Source of the DNA: Victivallis vadensis
GTDB lineage: Bacteria; Verrucomicrobiota; Lentisphaeria; Victivallales; Victivallaceae
Direction of reading: 5' to 3'
Assembly (NCBI RefSeq): GCF_003096415.1
Contig: NZ_QEKH01000003.1
Coordinates: 1 to 64,000 of the forward strand
DNA length: 64,000 nucleotides
Positions within the stretch are counted from its first letter, which is position 1, and each line of letters opens with the position of its first letter. Positions 10,041 through 19,031 of the stretch are shown in pieces. The notes beneath the pieces were generated by a model. That model was given only the letters and a program-made list of their open reading frames with translations, was not told the origin of the DNA and ran no database searches. Both the position numbers and the translations under genes were made by a program.

Positions 10041-10372
10041 ACTGTTTTATAAAATAATCCGTGTTCCCGGATTTTGCAAGTCCGGGGAGCGGAAAAATTC
10101 GCCATTATTTAGGGATAAGCTCTCAGGAGCGGTTAGAGAGGCCGCCGCGCCGAATTGCCGGGTATTTTCCGTGCAGGGATGAAAAACACCGGAAAATCCG
10201 AAGAGCGGACATGGAGTGGAATAGCTTGAAGGAAAATAAGTTGCATATTCAGAACCGGTATTGGTCTGGAAGAGGACTTGAAAGATCGCAATCGGCATTG
10301 TACATTCATACTACGGAGAATTTTTGAGGAAAACAGAATTACCGTACCGCGTATGCGGAAAAGAGGAGAGGC
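10041..10372. other. Intergenic region between tRNA and dehydrogenase
   Basis: No gene is supported in these 332 bases. It holds the tRNA promoter on the - strand (TTGCAA, 17 bases, TATTTT, then ACAGT before the tRNA) and, near the right end, the forward promoter listed separately. Short reading frames here have no ribosome site or recognisable product. Confidence 0.5.
10278..10306 (+). promoter_or_regulatory. Promoter candidate for the mannitol dehydrogenase gene
   Basis: TTGAAA (10278-10283), 17 bases, TACATT (10301-10306), about 67 bases before the start codon. Confidence 0.5.
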
Positions 10373-11821
10373 ATGGTTATGAACACTGTTGAAAAATTCA
10401 AGTATGACCGCCGGAATGTCAAGGCCGGCATCGCGCACATCGGAGTCGGTAACTTCCATCGCGCCCACGAAGAATATTATACCGATTTGCTGCTCGAATA
10501 CCCCGACCAGCACAATTGGGGAATCTGCGGCATCGCACTGTTGCCCTCGGACGAAAAACTGGTGGAGGCGCTGCGCGGTCAGCGGGGCGAGTACACGCTG
10601 ACGGTCTGCGGCCGCGACGGACGGGATCAGGCGTTCCTCATCGGTTCGCTGGTCGAATTGCTGTGGAGCGTGGAAGACCCCGGCGCCGTGATTGCGAAGC
10701 TGGCCGATCCCGCGATCAGGATCATCACGATGACCATCACCGAAGGCGGTTATAATCTGGATAAATCGACGGGAGAATTCATCCTTGCGAACGAAGGCGT
10801 GCAGCATGACCTGAAGCATCCCGCCGCTCCGTCGACGGTGTTCGGTTTTGTCGCGGCGGGGCTGCGCCGCCGCATGGAGTCGGGCGGCGGGCCGGTTACG
10901 ATTCTCTCCTGCGACAATCTGCAGCACAACGGCAGTACGGCGCGCCGCGCGTTTACGGCCTTTTTTGAAGCGCAGGATACGGCGCTGGCCGGGTGGGTGG
11001 CGGCCAATGTGACTTTCCCGAATTCGATGGTCGACCGGATCACTCCCGCCGTGCTCCCCGCCGACCGTGAGCGGCTGAATGCCTCCAACGGCACCGACGA
11101 TGCCGCGCCGGTCTATTGCGAGGATTTCATTCAGTGGGTGATCGAGGATAAATTCGCGGCGGGCCGCCCGGCGTGGGAGCGGGTCGGCGTGGAATTCACC
11201 GGCGATGTGACCGCCTTCGAGAATATGAAGCTCAGCCTTTTGAATGCATCGCATACGATGCTCTCCTATCCCGCGTTTCTGACGGGATACCGCAAGGTGG
11301 ATGACGCGATGCACGATGAACGGTTCGCCCGCTATCTGCGTGACTTCATGGATAAGGATATCACTCCCTATGTCCCGGCACCGGGGACGGTCAACCTTGA
11401 CGAATATAAGCAGACCTTGATCGAACGGTTCGGCAACCGCTCCGTCAGCGACCAGCTGGCGCGGCTCTGCTTCGACGGCGTCTCCAAGATTCCGGTGTAC
11501 ATCATGCCCAATCTGGGCAAGATGCTGCGGGATAAGGCGGACCTGACCCGTGTCGCGTTCTTCGCCGCCGCATACCGCCGCTACCTGAAGCACGGAACGG
11601 ACGACAACGGCGCACCTTATACGGTCGACGAGCCGTGGCTGACCGAAGAGGACCGCAAGCTGATCGCTTCCGCCGATCCGGATGTCTTTCTGGGATTGTC
11701 GCCGTTCGCTTCCGTCGATCTGCGCGGCGACGCCCGCTTCCCGGTGCTTTACCGGAAGATGGTAAAGGAGTTGGAAGAAAAGGGCGTTTCCCCGGTGCTT
11801 GAAGCGGTTCTGCGGTCCTGA
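10373..11821 (+). CDS. Mannitol 2-dehydrogenase / fructuronate reductase family
   Basis: 482 residues of the polyol-specific long-chain dehydrogenase family: NAD(P)-dependent oxidation of a polyol such as mannitol to fructose, or the related mannonate/fructuronate reaction. Visible marks are the nucleotide-binding start AGIAHIGVGNFHRAHEEYY, TMTITEGGY, the family signature FPNSMVDRITPA, and KLSLLNASHTMLSYPAFL toward the active site. A GAGGAGAGG ribosome site precedes ATG 10373; ATG 10379 is an alternative. The permease gene follows after 14 bases, so the pair likely imports and oxidises one polyol or hexuronate. The exact substrate is not certain. Confidence 0.9.
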   Translation: MVMNTVEKFKYDRRNVKAGIAHIGVGNFHRAHEEYYTDLLLEYPDQHNWGICGIALLPSDEKLVEALRGQRGEYTLTVCGRDGRDQAFLIGSLVELLWSVEDPGAVIAKLADPAIRIITMTITEGGYNLDKSTGEFILANEGVQHDLKHPAAPSTVFGFVAAGLRRRMESGGGPVTILSCDNLQHNGSTARRAFTAFFEAQDTALAGWVAANVTFPNSMVDRITPAVLPADRERLNASNGTDDAAPVYCEDFIQWVIEDKFAAGRPAWERVGVEFTGDVTAFENMKLSLLNASHTMLSYPAFLTGYRKVDDAMHDERFARYLRDFMDKDITPYVPAPGTVNLDEYKQTLIERFGNRSVSDQLARLCFDGVSKIPVYIMPNLGKMLRDKADLTRVAFFAAAYRRYLKHGTDDNGAPYTVDEPWLTEEDRKLIASADPDVFLGLSPFASVDLRGDARFPVLYRKMVKELEEKGVSPVLEAVLRS

Positions 11822-11835
11822 CCGGGAGTCCGACC

Positions 11836-13176
11836 ATGGAAACGCGCAGCGCCGACAAACTTGGCCCGTTCGTCGTATTGACCTTCATCTACTTTATCGT
11901 GGGGTTTCTGACGACGGTCAACGGCCAGTGTCAGGGCCCGCTGAAAATCGCTTTTCTGGCGGATGCGGGAGCCCTGAAAAATACGTTCGTAACCCTGATT
12001 TCCTTCTTTTTCTTTCTGGGTTACCTGATCTGCAGTCCTTTCGGCGGACGCTGGATCAACCGGGTCGGCTATAAACGGACGCTGCTGCGTTCGCTGGGCT
12101 TCATGATCGCCGGGCTGGCGATGTTCTGGGCTTCGTCCTGGTTCACGGTCACGTTTCCGGCGGCGGTGGTCGGCATCGGTGCAGCGCATGTGCCGGGCGG
12201 ATACTTCATATTCCTGACCGGCTCGTTCCTGATGGGGACGGCGGCGGCGCTGTCGCAGGTGGTGATCAATCCCTATATCTCCGCCTACGAGCTGCCGGGA
12301 ACGCAGTCCGTGCAGCGGATGAATATCGTATGTGCGATCAACTCCTTCGGCACGATGATCGCTCCCTTTTTCGTCACCACGCTGATTTTCGGAGGACGGG
12401 CGATCGAGGAGGTCGAAGTACGCCAGCTGATGGCGCCGTTCCTGATTCTGGCGGTTTTCGTCGTGATCACCACGCTGACGACGATGCGCATGTACATCCC
12501 CGATCTGTCGAACACTCGGGCGGCAGAAGGCGAGCGTCTGGAACGCAGCATCTGGTCGTTCCGGCATTTCACGCTCGGCGTGGTCGCGATCTTCTTCTAT
12601 GTGGGAGCGGAGGTGGCGGTCGGCTCGAACATCAATCTGCATGCGCTGGAGATGGGCGGCAACGGCGAAGCGCTGAGCTTTTTCGGGAGAAAGCGGCTGA
12701 TGATCGGCGAGCTTGATCTCGGCATTCCCGCAATGCTCGCGACCATCTACTGGGGCGGCATGATGGTCGGACGCATGATTTCCAGCACCATGAACCGAAT
12801 CTCGCCGCGTATTCAGCTGACGACGGTGACTCTGGCCGCGATCGTGCTGATGACCGTCGCGGTCGGAAGCAACAATCTCTGGCTGATTGCCTTGCTCGGT
12901 TTTTTCCAATCGGTGATGTGGAGCTGTATCTTTACCCTTTCCGTTCAGGGACTCGAAAAATACACGGCGAAGGCCTCCGGCATTTTCATGATGGGAGTTT
13001 TCGGCGGCGCGGTGTTTCCGGTTCTGCAGGGGATTGCGGCCGACCTGTTCGGCACGTGGCGCTGGACGTGGCTGATTGTGATCTTCTGTGAACTGGTCAT
13101 TCTCTTTTACGCGCTGATCGGTTCACGCGTCCGCAATTCAAAGGAGAGCCCGGGAAAACGCCGCCCGGAGATATGA
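11836..13176 (+). CDS. FucP-like sugar:proton symporter (MFS, FHS family)
   Basis: 446 residues with about 12 hydrophobic segments. The start PFVVLTFIYFIVGFLTTVNGQCQGPLK and FFFFLGYLICSPFGGRWINRVGYKRTLL fit the fucose/galactose/glucose:H+ symporter branch of the major facilitator superfamily. A charged central loop (about 205-260) separates the two six-helix halves. It directly follows the polyol dehydrogenase gene, so its sugar is probably the substrate or product of that enzyme. It ends 12 bases before the convergent second tRNA. Confidence 0.88.
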   Translation: METRSADKLGPFVVLTFIYFIVGFLTTVNGQCQGPLKIAFLADAGALKNTFVTLISFFFFLGYLICSPFGGRWINRVGYKRTLLRSLGFMIAGLAMFWASSWFTVTFPAAVVGIGAAHVPGGYFIFLTGSFLMGTAAALSQVVINPYISAYELPGTQSVQRMNIVCAINSFGTMIAPFFVTTLIFGGRAIEEVEVRQLMAPFLILAVFVVITTLTTMRMYIPDLSNTRAAEGERLERSIWSFRHFTLGVVAIFFYVGAEVAVGSNINLHALEMGGNGEALSFFGRKRLMIGELDLGIPAMLATIYWGGMMVGRMISSTMNRISPRIQLTTVTLAAIVLMTVAVGSNNLWLIALLGFFQSVMWSCIFTLSVQGLEKYTAKASGIFMMGVFGGAVFPVLQGIAADLFGTWRWTWLIVIFCELVILFYALIGSRVRNSKESPGKRRPEI

Positions 13177-13187
13177 AAGCAAAAAAA

Positions 13188-13264
13188 TGGTAGCGGCTCC
13201 AGGATTCGAACCAGGGACCTGCGGATTATGATTCCGACGCTCTAACCAACTGAGCTAAGCCGCC
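13188..13264 (-). tRNA. tRNA-Met (anticodon CAU), copy 2
   Basis: Identical over all 77 bases to the tRNA at 9964-10040, with the anticodon at 13228-13230 and CCA encoded. Its upstream region keeps TTGCAA and TATTTT boxes (16-base spacer) and the ACAGT before the tRNA, but the spacer sequence differs. A run of seven T follows the CCA on the - strand. Confidence 0.93.
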
Positions 13265-13377
13265 ACTGTTCGCATAAAATAACCGGCTTTCGTTTTTTTG
13301 CAAGCTCAATTTTGTAAAAAAAACGAAAAATCTCCGCTGTTTCCGGAGAAATCGGGTGAATGTCGAAGAAAAACGAG

Positions 13378-13399
13378 GAGTTCTCAATCAGGAGAACTC
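13378..13399. promoter_or_regulatory. Inverted repeat upstream of the PfpI-like gene
   Basis: GAGTTCTC (13378-13385) and GAGAACTC (13392-13399) are perfect 8-base arms with a 6-base spacer, ending 27 bases before the start codon. It could be an operator or a 5' leader hairpin. Confidence 0.5.
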
Positions 13400-13426
13400 G
13401 CGGGATTATCATAAGGAGGAGAGAGT

Positions 13427-14101
13427 ATGAAAAAGATTCTGATGGTGGTTACGTCGCACGGTTCTCTGGGAGATTCCGGTCATGAGACGGGATTGTGGAT
13501 GGAGGAGTTCACCACGCCGTATTATGCATTCCTCGATGCGGGCTTTGAGGTGACGGTGGCCAGCCCGGCGGGAGGGTGTGTGCCGATCGATCCGAAGAGC
13601 ATGCAGCCGGAGAACAGCTCCCCGTCCGTCTGCCGGTTCGGGGAGGCGGGTGAAACGGTGCTGGGTAAAACAGTCCGGCTGGCGGATTGCCGCGCCGCCG
13701 ATTTTGTTGCGCTTTTTTATCCCGGCGGACACGGGCCGATGTGGGATCTGGCGGCCGATCCGGTCAACGCCGCGTTGCTGGAGGAGTTCGTCGCGCAGGA
13801 TAAGCCGGTCGCGGCGGTGTGTCACGGCCCGGCGGCGCTGCTTGCGGCCCGGATGCCGGACGGCTCGGCGCTGGTGCGGGGGCGGAAGGTCACCGGGTTT
13901 TCCGATTCGGAGGAAATTCTGGTGGGCTTGAACCGGATCGTTCCCTTCCTGCTGGAGGACCGGTTGCGGAAGCTGGGCGCGGAGTACCGTAAAGGCGGCG
14001 ACTGGAGCGAGTTCGCGATTGCGGACGGCAAGCTGGTCACGGGGCAGAATCCGCAATCCGCCGGGAAGACCGCGGAATTGCTGCTGAAACTGCTGCGCTG
14101 A
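13427..14101 (+). CDS. DJ-1/PfpI (Hsp31-like) family protein
   Basis: 224 residues of the DJ-1/PfpI superfamily. The nucleophile elbow is AVCHGPAALL with Cys132 followed by His. FYPGGHGPMWDL and an N-terminal HETGLWMEEF acidic/His patch are typical of the Hsp31/glyoxalase III branch rather than plain PfpI protease. The likely role is methylglyoxal detoxification or protein deglycation and chaperoning, from family knowledge. A strong AAGGAGGAG ribosome site lies upstream. It stands alone between a tRNA and purL. Confidence 0.88.
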   Translation: MKKILMVVTSHGSLGDSGHETGLWMEEFTTPYYAFLDAGFEVTVASPAGGCVPIDPKSMQPENSSPSVCRFGEAGETVLGKTVRLADCRAADFVALFYPGGHGPMWDLAADPVNAALLEEFVAQDKPVAAVCHGPAALLAARMPDGSALVRGRKVTGFSDSEEILVGLNRIVPFLLEDRLRKLGAEYRKGGDWSEFAIADGKLVTGQNPQSAGKTAELLLKLLR

Positions 14102-14176
14102 TCCGGTCCGGTCCGGCCGGAGTGGATTTGTTCTGACGGAAAAGGGGATTTCCGGGGGGATTTTCCCTTTCCCGGT

Positions 14177-14211
14177 TTGTATCCGAAGGGAAACGGGTGT
14201 AAATTACCCGT
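14177..14211 (+). promoter_or_regulatory. Candidate purL promoter with overlapping inverted repeat
   Basis: TTGTAT (14177-14182), 17 bases, TAAATT (14200-14205). The -10 lies between the arms of an inverted repeat, ACGGGT (14193-14198) and ACCCGT (14206-14211), which would suit a repressor site. Confidence 0.45.
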
Positions 14212-14256
14212 GAACTTATTTGGATTCTTACACCGTCATGGGAAAGGTTTTGGTTG

Positions 14257-17226
14257 ATGAATTATCGGATTGAGATTTCGCCGTTGCCGCAGTGGCGCGA
14301 TGCCCGCGGCGAGGGGGTCAAAAAGCAAGTTGAAAAATTCTTCGGCTATCCGGTCGAAAAAGTCTGGAGCCGCGACGTCTACACGGTCAGCGCTTCGCTG
14401 ACGGAGCCGGAAGTGCGCAAGGTCGCGTCGCTGCTCTACAATCCGGTTCTGCAGGGATGGCGTTCCGGCGCGGCCAAATCCGAGAATTTCCAGCCGCTCC
14501 CGGAGTGCCAGTTTCTGGTGGTGGTCGGCTTCAAGCCGGGCGTGACCGACAACGTCGGGCGTTCCGCCCGTTCGGCGGTGGGCGACATCGTCGGCCGCAA
14601 GCTGCGCGAGGATGAGCATGTGTTCAGTTCGACCGAGTATCTGTTCTACGGGCCGAAACTGACCCGCGCCGAGGCCGAGACGATCGGTTCGAAGCTGCTG
14701 GCGAACGAGCTGATCCAGTCGGTGCTGGTGATGTCGGGCGAAGAGGCCGCCGGCGGGATTCCGCTGAACCTGCCGCTGGTTTCCGGGCAGGGCGGCGGTC
14801 AGGTCCGCGAATACGATCTTGAGGTTTCGGACGAGGGGCTGATGGAGCTGAGCCGCAAGGGGACGCTCGCGCTCTCTCTCGACGAAATGAAGGCGATCCA
14901 GAACTACTTCCGCAACGCGAAGAACCGCGAAAGTTACGGTCTCGGCCGGAATCCGACCGATGTGGAGCTTGAAGTCCTCGCCCAGACCTGGAGCGAACAC
15001 TGCAAGCACAAGATTTTCAGCGCCAAAATCGACTATGAAAACCTCGAGACCGGTGAAAAAGAGGAGATCGTCTCCTGCTACAAGACCTTTATCCAGAAGA
15101 GCACCAAGGAGATCGCCAAAGAGGTCGACTGGCTGGTGTCGGTTTTCAAGGATAACGCCGGCGTGATCGATTTCAACGACAAGCTCGACCTCGTCTATAA
15201 GGTCGAAACCCATAACAGCCCCTCCGCGCTCGATCCCTACGGCGGCGCGATGACCGGCATCGTCGGCGTGAACCGCGACCCGCTCGGCACCGGGCAGGGG
15301 GCGGATCTGCTGATCAACGTCTGGGGCTACTGCCTCGGTTCGCCGTTTACGAAGGAGGCGGATGTGCCGGAAGGGCTGCTGCATCCGCGGCGGCTGCGCG
15401 ACGGCGTCCACAAGGGCGTGATCGACGGCGGCAACCAGTCCGGCATCCCGTACGGCAACGGCTGGGAGTATTTCGATCCGCGTTACATCGGCAAGCCGCT
15501 GGTCTACTGCGGCACGGTCGGAACTCTGCCCAAGACGGTGCACGGCGTGCCCGGCGCAAGCAAGACCATCGAGCCCGGCGACCTGATCGTGATGGGCGGC
15601 GGCCGGATCGGCAAGGACGGCATCCACGGCGCGACCTTTTCCAGCGAAGAATTGCACAAGGACAGCCCGGTGCAGGCGGTGCAGATCGGCGACCCGATCA
15701 CCCAGAAGAAGCTCGGCGACTTCATCCGCGAGGCGCGCGACCGCGGCCTCTACCGTTTCATCACCGACAACGGCGCGGGCGGGCTTTCGTCGAGCGTCGG
15801 CGAAATGGCCGAACTCTGCAACGGCTGCCGGATGGATCTGGCGCTGGCCCCGGTGAAATACGCCGGTCTCCAGCCGTGGGAAATTCTGGTTTCGGAAGCG
15901 CAGGAGCGCATGAGCTTCGCGGTTCCGCCGGAGAAGATCGAGGAGTTCAAGGCATTGGCGAAGGAACGCGATGTCGAAGTTTCGGTGCTCGGCGAGTTCA
16001 CCGACGACGGCAAGTTCCACATGCAGTACAACGGCAAGACCGTCGCGTGTCTGGACATCGAATTCATGCACGACGGGCTGCCGCGCATGGCGCTTACCGC
16101 GAAATGGAAGGCTCCGAAATTCGACGAGCCGGACCTGTCGAAGCGCGACGTCGCCGCCGATCTGGCGAAGATGATGGGGCGGCTGAACATCTGCTCCGAT
16201 GAATATAAGGCCCGCCAGTATGACCATGAGGTCAAGGGGCTGAGCGTGATCAAGCCGTTCGTCGGCAAGTGCCGCGACGTCGCGAGCGACGCGACCGTGA
16301 CCATGATCGAACCCCTGAGCAAGGAGGGCGTGATCCTGTCGGCGGCGATTCTGCCGCGTTACAGCGACATCGACACCTACCACATGGCGGCCAGCTGCCT
16401 CGACCTCGGCGTGCGCCGGGTGATTGCGGTCGGCGGCAAGCTCGACAAGGTGGCGGGGCTGGACAACTTCTGCTGGCCGGACCCGGTGCAGAGTGAAAAG
16501 ACGCCCGACGGCGAATACAAGCTCGCGCAGCTGGTGCGCGCCAATCAGGCGCTCTACGATTATACGAAGAAGTTCCGGGTGCCGCTGATCTCCGGCAAGG
16601 ATTCGATGAAGAACGACAGCACCCGCGGCGGCCGCAAGATTTCGATTCCGCCGTCGCTGCTCTTCAGCGCGATCGCGAAGATGGACGATGTGACCAAGTC
16701 GGTCTCGCTCGATGCGAAGCAGGCCGGTGACCTCGTCTATGTGATCGGCGTCACGAAGCCGGAGCTGGGCGGCAGCGAATACTATGCGATGCTCGACGCG
16801 ACCGGCAACAATGTGCCGAAGGTCGATGCGGAGCAGGCGGTCAGGACCTATCATGCGGTTTCCGAAGCGACCGGCGCCGAGCTGGTCAATTCGCTGCAGT
16901 CGCCGGCGCTCGGCGGCTTGGCGGTCGCGTTTGCAAAGGTGGCGATGGCGGGCCGTCTCGGCCTTGAGATCGACCTGGCGAAAGTTCCGGCGGAGGGCTG
17001 CTCCGACCTTGAAGTGCTGTTCTCCGAATCGAACAGCCGGTTTGTGGCCACGGTCGCTCCGGAGCACAAGGCCGCGTTTGAGGCCGCGCTGGCGGGCATT
17101 CCGTTCGCCGAGGTCGGCAAGGTGATCGCGGAACCTGAATTGATTCTCGCCGGCAGGTCCGGCAAGTATACCGTCACGCTCGACGCCCTGTTGAAGGAGT
17201 ACAAGGGGACGCTCGACCAGATTTAA
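14257..17226 (+). CDS. purL: Phosphoribosylformylglycinamidine synthase with fused PurS-like N-terminus
   Basis: 989 residues; makes FGAM from FGAR, ATP and ammonia in purine synthesis. The catalytic core shows QTWSEHCKHKIF, KVETHNSPSALDPYGGAMTGIVG, FITDNGAGGLSSSVGEMA and LISGKDSMKND. The first 200 or so residues read like duplicated PurS-type domains (YRIEISPLPQWRDARGEGV; FLVVVGFKPGVTDNVG), absent from short PurL (about 730 aa). The C-terminal glutaminase domain of the approximately 1300-residue enzyme is missing, so a separate PurQ should exist elsewhere. ATG 14257 is chosen over the TTG just before it. First gene of a + strand run into the sigma factor gene (29-base gap). Confidence 0.95.
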   Translation: MNYRIEISPLPQWRDARGEGVKKQVEKFFGYPVEKVWSRDVYTVSASLTEPEVRKVASLLYNPVLQGWRSGAAKSENFQPLPECQFLVVVGFKPGVTDNVGRSARSAVGDIVGRKLREDEHVFSSTEYLFYGPKLTRAEAETIGSKLLANELIQSVLVMSGEEAAGGIPLNLPLVSGQGGGQVREYDLEVSDEGLMELSRKGTLALSLDEMKAIQNYFRNAKNRESYGLGRNPTDVELEVLAQTWSEHCKHKIFSAKIDYENLETGEKEEIVSCYKTFIQKSTKEIAKEVDWLVSVFKDNAGVIDFNDKLDLVYKVETHNSPSALDPYGGAMTGIVGVNRDPLGTGQGADLLINVWGYCLGSPFTKEADVPEGLLHPRRLRDGVHKGVIDGGNQSGIPYGNGWEYFDPRYIGKPLVYCGTVGTLPKTVHGVPGASKTIEPGDLIVMGGGRIGKDGIHGATFSSEELHKDSPVQAVQIGDPITQKKLGDFIREARDRGLYRFITDNGAGGLSSSVGEMAELCNGCRMDLALAPVKYAGLQPWEILVSEAQERMSFAVPPEKIEEFKALAKERDVEVSVLGEFTDDGKFHMQYNGKTVACLDIEFMHDGLPRMALTAKWKAPKFDEPDLSKRDVAADLAKMMGRLNICSDEYKARQYDHEVKGLSVIKPFVGKCRDVASDATVTMIEPLSKEGVILSAAILPRYSDIDTYHMAASCLDLGVRRVIAVGGKLDKVAGLDNFCWPDPVQSEKTPDGEYKLAQLVRANQALYDYTKKFRVPLISGKDSMKNDSTRGGRKISIPPSLLFSAIAKMDDVTKSVSLDAKQAGDLVYVIGVTKPELGGSEYYAMLDATGNNVPKVDAEQAVRTYHAVSEATGAELVNSLQSPALGGLAVAFAKVAMAGRLGLEIDLAKVPAEGCSDLEVLFSESNSRFVATVAPEHKAAFEAALAGIPFAEVGKVIAEPELILAGRSGKYTVTLDALLKEYKGTLDQI

Positions 17227-17255
17227 ACGGCTCCAAACTTCCCGGAGGAGATGAA

Positions 17256-18002
17256 GTGGAGACTCCGAAGCAGGAAAAGAACTTGAAGAACGCCGAGGTG
17301 AAGGCGTTGATTGAGGAAAATCTCCGGCTGGTTCAGAAGATCGCGAATGATTTTCTGGGCCGGGGGCTCCCATGGGAAGATCTGGTGTCGGAGGGGAACC
17401 GCGGTCTGATGACCGCCGCCCGCCGCTATGATCCGAGCCGGGGGGCGCGGTTCAGCACCTACAGCGCATGGTGGATCAAGCAGGCGATCCGGCAGGCGAT
17501 TGCGGAGCAGGCGCAGATGGTCCGGGTTCCGATCGGGACGCAGACCCACTGGCGCAAGATCCGGCGGATCGTGAACGAGCTGACCGAGGCTCTCGGCCAT
17601 GCGCCGAGCGACGAAGAGGTGGCCGAGGCGGCGAATCTGCCGCTGGCGACCGTGAACCGGCTGCGCGGCAGCCGCCAGATCGACGTGCAGTCGCTGAATG
17701 CGCCGATTTCGGACGGTGATCCGGACGGCGGCGAATTTCAGGATTTCTTTCAGGACGATACCGAGCCGGCTCCCGACCAGCAGTTGATCAAGCTGGAGGA
17801 TGTGGAGAATCTGCTCTCCTTGCTCGAAACCCTGACGGAACGCGAACAGAAAGTGCTGCGCCTCCGGTTCGGATTGGACGGCGAACCGATCCGCACTCTC
17901 GACGAGGTCGGAACCGAACTCAACTGCACCAACGAGCGGGTCCGGCAGATTCAGAATCAGGCGCTGCGCAAGCTGCATGCGCAATTGGAAAATATGCGTT
18001 GA
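17256..18002 (+). CDS. Sigma-70 family RNA polymerase sigma factor
   Basis: 248 residues. Region 2 spans about 20-90 (LIEENLRLVQKIANDFLG, WEDLVSEGNRGLMTAARRYD, FSTYSAWWIKQAIRQAI). Region 3 is around 100-150, and region 4.2 is TLDEVGTELNCTNERVRQIQNQALRKL. It lacks the long region 1 and non-conserved insert of primary RpoD, so it is a short RpoD/RpoS-type factor. Start is GTG 17256 behind GGAGGAG; the ATG at 17251 is out of frame and stops quickly. One base separates its stop from dus. Whether it is an alternative or the main factor cannot be told here. Confidence 0.93.
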   Translation: METPKQEKNLKNAEVKALIEENLRLVQKIANDFLGRGLPWEDLVSEGNRGLMTAARRYDPSRGARFSTYSAWWIKQAIRQAIAEQAQMVRVPIGTQTHWRKIRRIVNELTEALGHAPSDEEVAEAANLPLATVNRLRGSRQIDVQSLNAPISDGDPDGGEFQDFFQDDTEPAPDQQLIKLEDVENLLSLLETLTEREQKVLRLRFGLDGEPIRTLDEVGTELNCTNERVRQIQNQALRKLHAQLENMR

Positions 18003-18003
18003 T

Positions 18004-19008
18004 ATGCCTCTCTATCCCGAAAATGCGCTGCTGATGGCGCCGTTGTCCGGCTTTACCGATCTGCCTTACCGCCGTGCGGCGCGGGCGGGCGGCTGCCGGT
18101 TCGCCTTTACGGAAATGGTGGATGTCGCGTCGCTGACCTACGCCCGCGAGCGTTCCGCCGGAATGTTGCGGCGCGGGCCGGAGGAGGAGTTTCTCGGCGT
18201 GCAGCTGGTGGGGGCGGATCACGAATTCATCCGCCGCGCGGCGGATGTGGTCAACGAGTACGAATTTTCCGTGGTGGATTTCAACCTCGGCTGTCCGGTC
18301 CCGAAAGTTGCGAAAAAGGGAGCCGGGGCGGAACTGGGACGGCATCTCGACGCGGCGCTGGCCTGTTTCGCGATCATTGCGGAGCGGTCGCGCCATCCGG
18401 TGACCGCCAAAATCCGGATCGTGGATGCGGAGGACCCCGCGCCGACGCTGGCGCTGGCGAAAGGCCTGGCGGAGCTGGGGGCGCAGGCGATTACCGTGCA
18501 CGGGCGGATCAAGGAGGCGTTCTACTCCGGGCCGGTGAATTTCGGCATGATCCGGGCGGTGCGCGAGGCGCTTCCCGGAGTTCAGGTGATCGCCAACGGA
18601 GGCGTGACCGGCCGGGTGAAATATCAGGAAATCCGGCGCGAAACCGGCTGTTCGCTGGTGATGCTGGCGCGCGGTGCAATGGGGAATCCGTGGCTTTTCA
18701 ACGAACTGTCACTGGGCGACGCTTACGTACCGCCGGATATCGACGAATGGTTCGGCGTAATCCGGGAGCATGTTGAGGGGATGATCGAACTTTACGGCGA
18801 AGAGAGCGCGATGCGCATGGCCCGGAAAATCCTGCACGACTATCTGAAGGGGCGCGGTTTCCACAGTGTGATGAAGGCGCTGGCTTCGGCGGTGGCGACG
18901 CGGGCGGACTTTGAAGCGTTTCTCGCGCGGACGAAGCAGGAGCATTCGGAGAGTTACTGGACGCAGCTGGAAGCGAATCCGGCGGCGGAACGGCGCTTGC
19001 GGCGATAA
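18004..19008 (+). CDS. dus: tRNA-dihydrouridine synthase
   Basis: 334 residues, an FMN-dependent TIM-barrel enzyme that reduces uridine to dihydrouridine in the tRNA D loop. Visible marks are LMAPLSGFTDLPYRRAARAGG, the active-site segment DFNLGCPVPKVAKKGAGAEL with Cys97, ITVHGRIKEAFYSGPVNF and ANGGVTG. Start ATG 18004 is one base after the sigma factor stop. The subfamily looks DusB-like but I do not assign A/B/C. Confidence 0.92.
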   Translation: MPLYPENALLMAPLSGFTDLPYRRAARAGGCRFAFTEMVDVASLTYARERSAGMLRRGPEEEFLGVQLVGADHEFIRRAADVVNEYEFSVVDFNLGCPVPKVAKKGAGAELGRHLDAALACFAIIAERSRHPVTAKIRIVDAEDPAPTLALAKGLAELGAQAITVHGRIKEAFYSGPVNFGMIRAVREALPGVQVIANGGVTGRVKYQEIRRETGCSLVMLARGAMGNPWLFNELSLGDAYVPPDIDEWFGVIREHVEGMIELYGEESAMRMARKILHDYLKGRGFHSVMKALASAVATRADFEAFLARTKQEHSESYWTQLEANPAAERRLRR

Positions 19009-19031
19009 ACAATGAACCGGGAGGAGTGAAG

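Noticed and set aside
10133-11593. - strand open frame opposite the mannitol dehydrogenase gene
   Set aside because: No family features; the + strand gene has clear signature motifs and a ribosome site.
9964-13264. tRNA copies as attL/attR of an integrated island
   Set aside because: No integrase is present, the cargo is an ordinary two-gene metabolic unit, and both tRNAs have complete promoters.
14102-14176. Terminator in the G/C-rich run after the PfpI-like gene
   Set aside because: GGAAAAGGGGAT and ATTTTCCCTTTCC can pair only imperfectly and lack a clear T tract; not listed as a feature.
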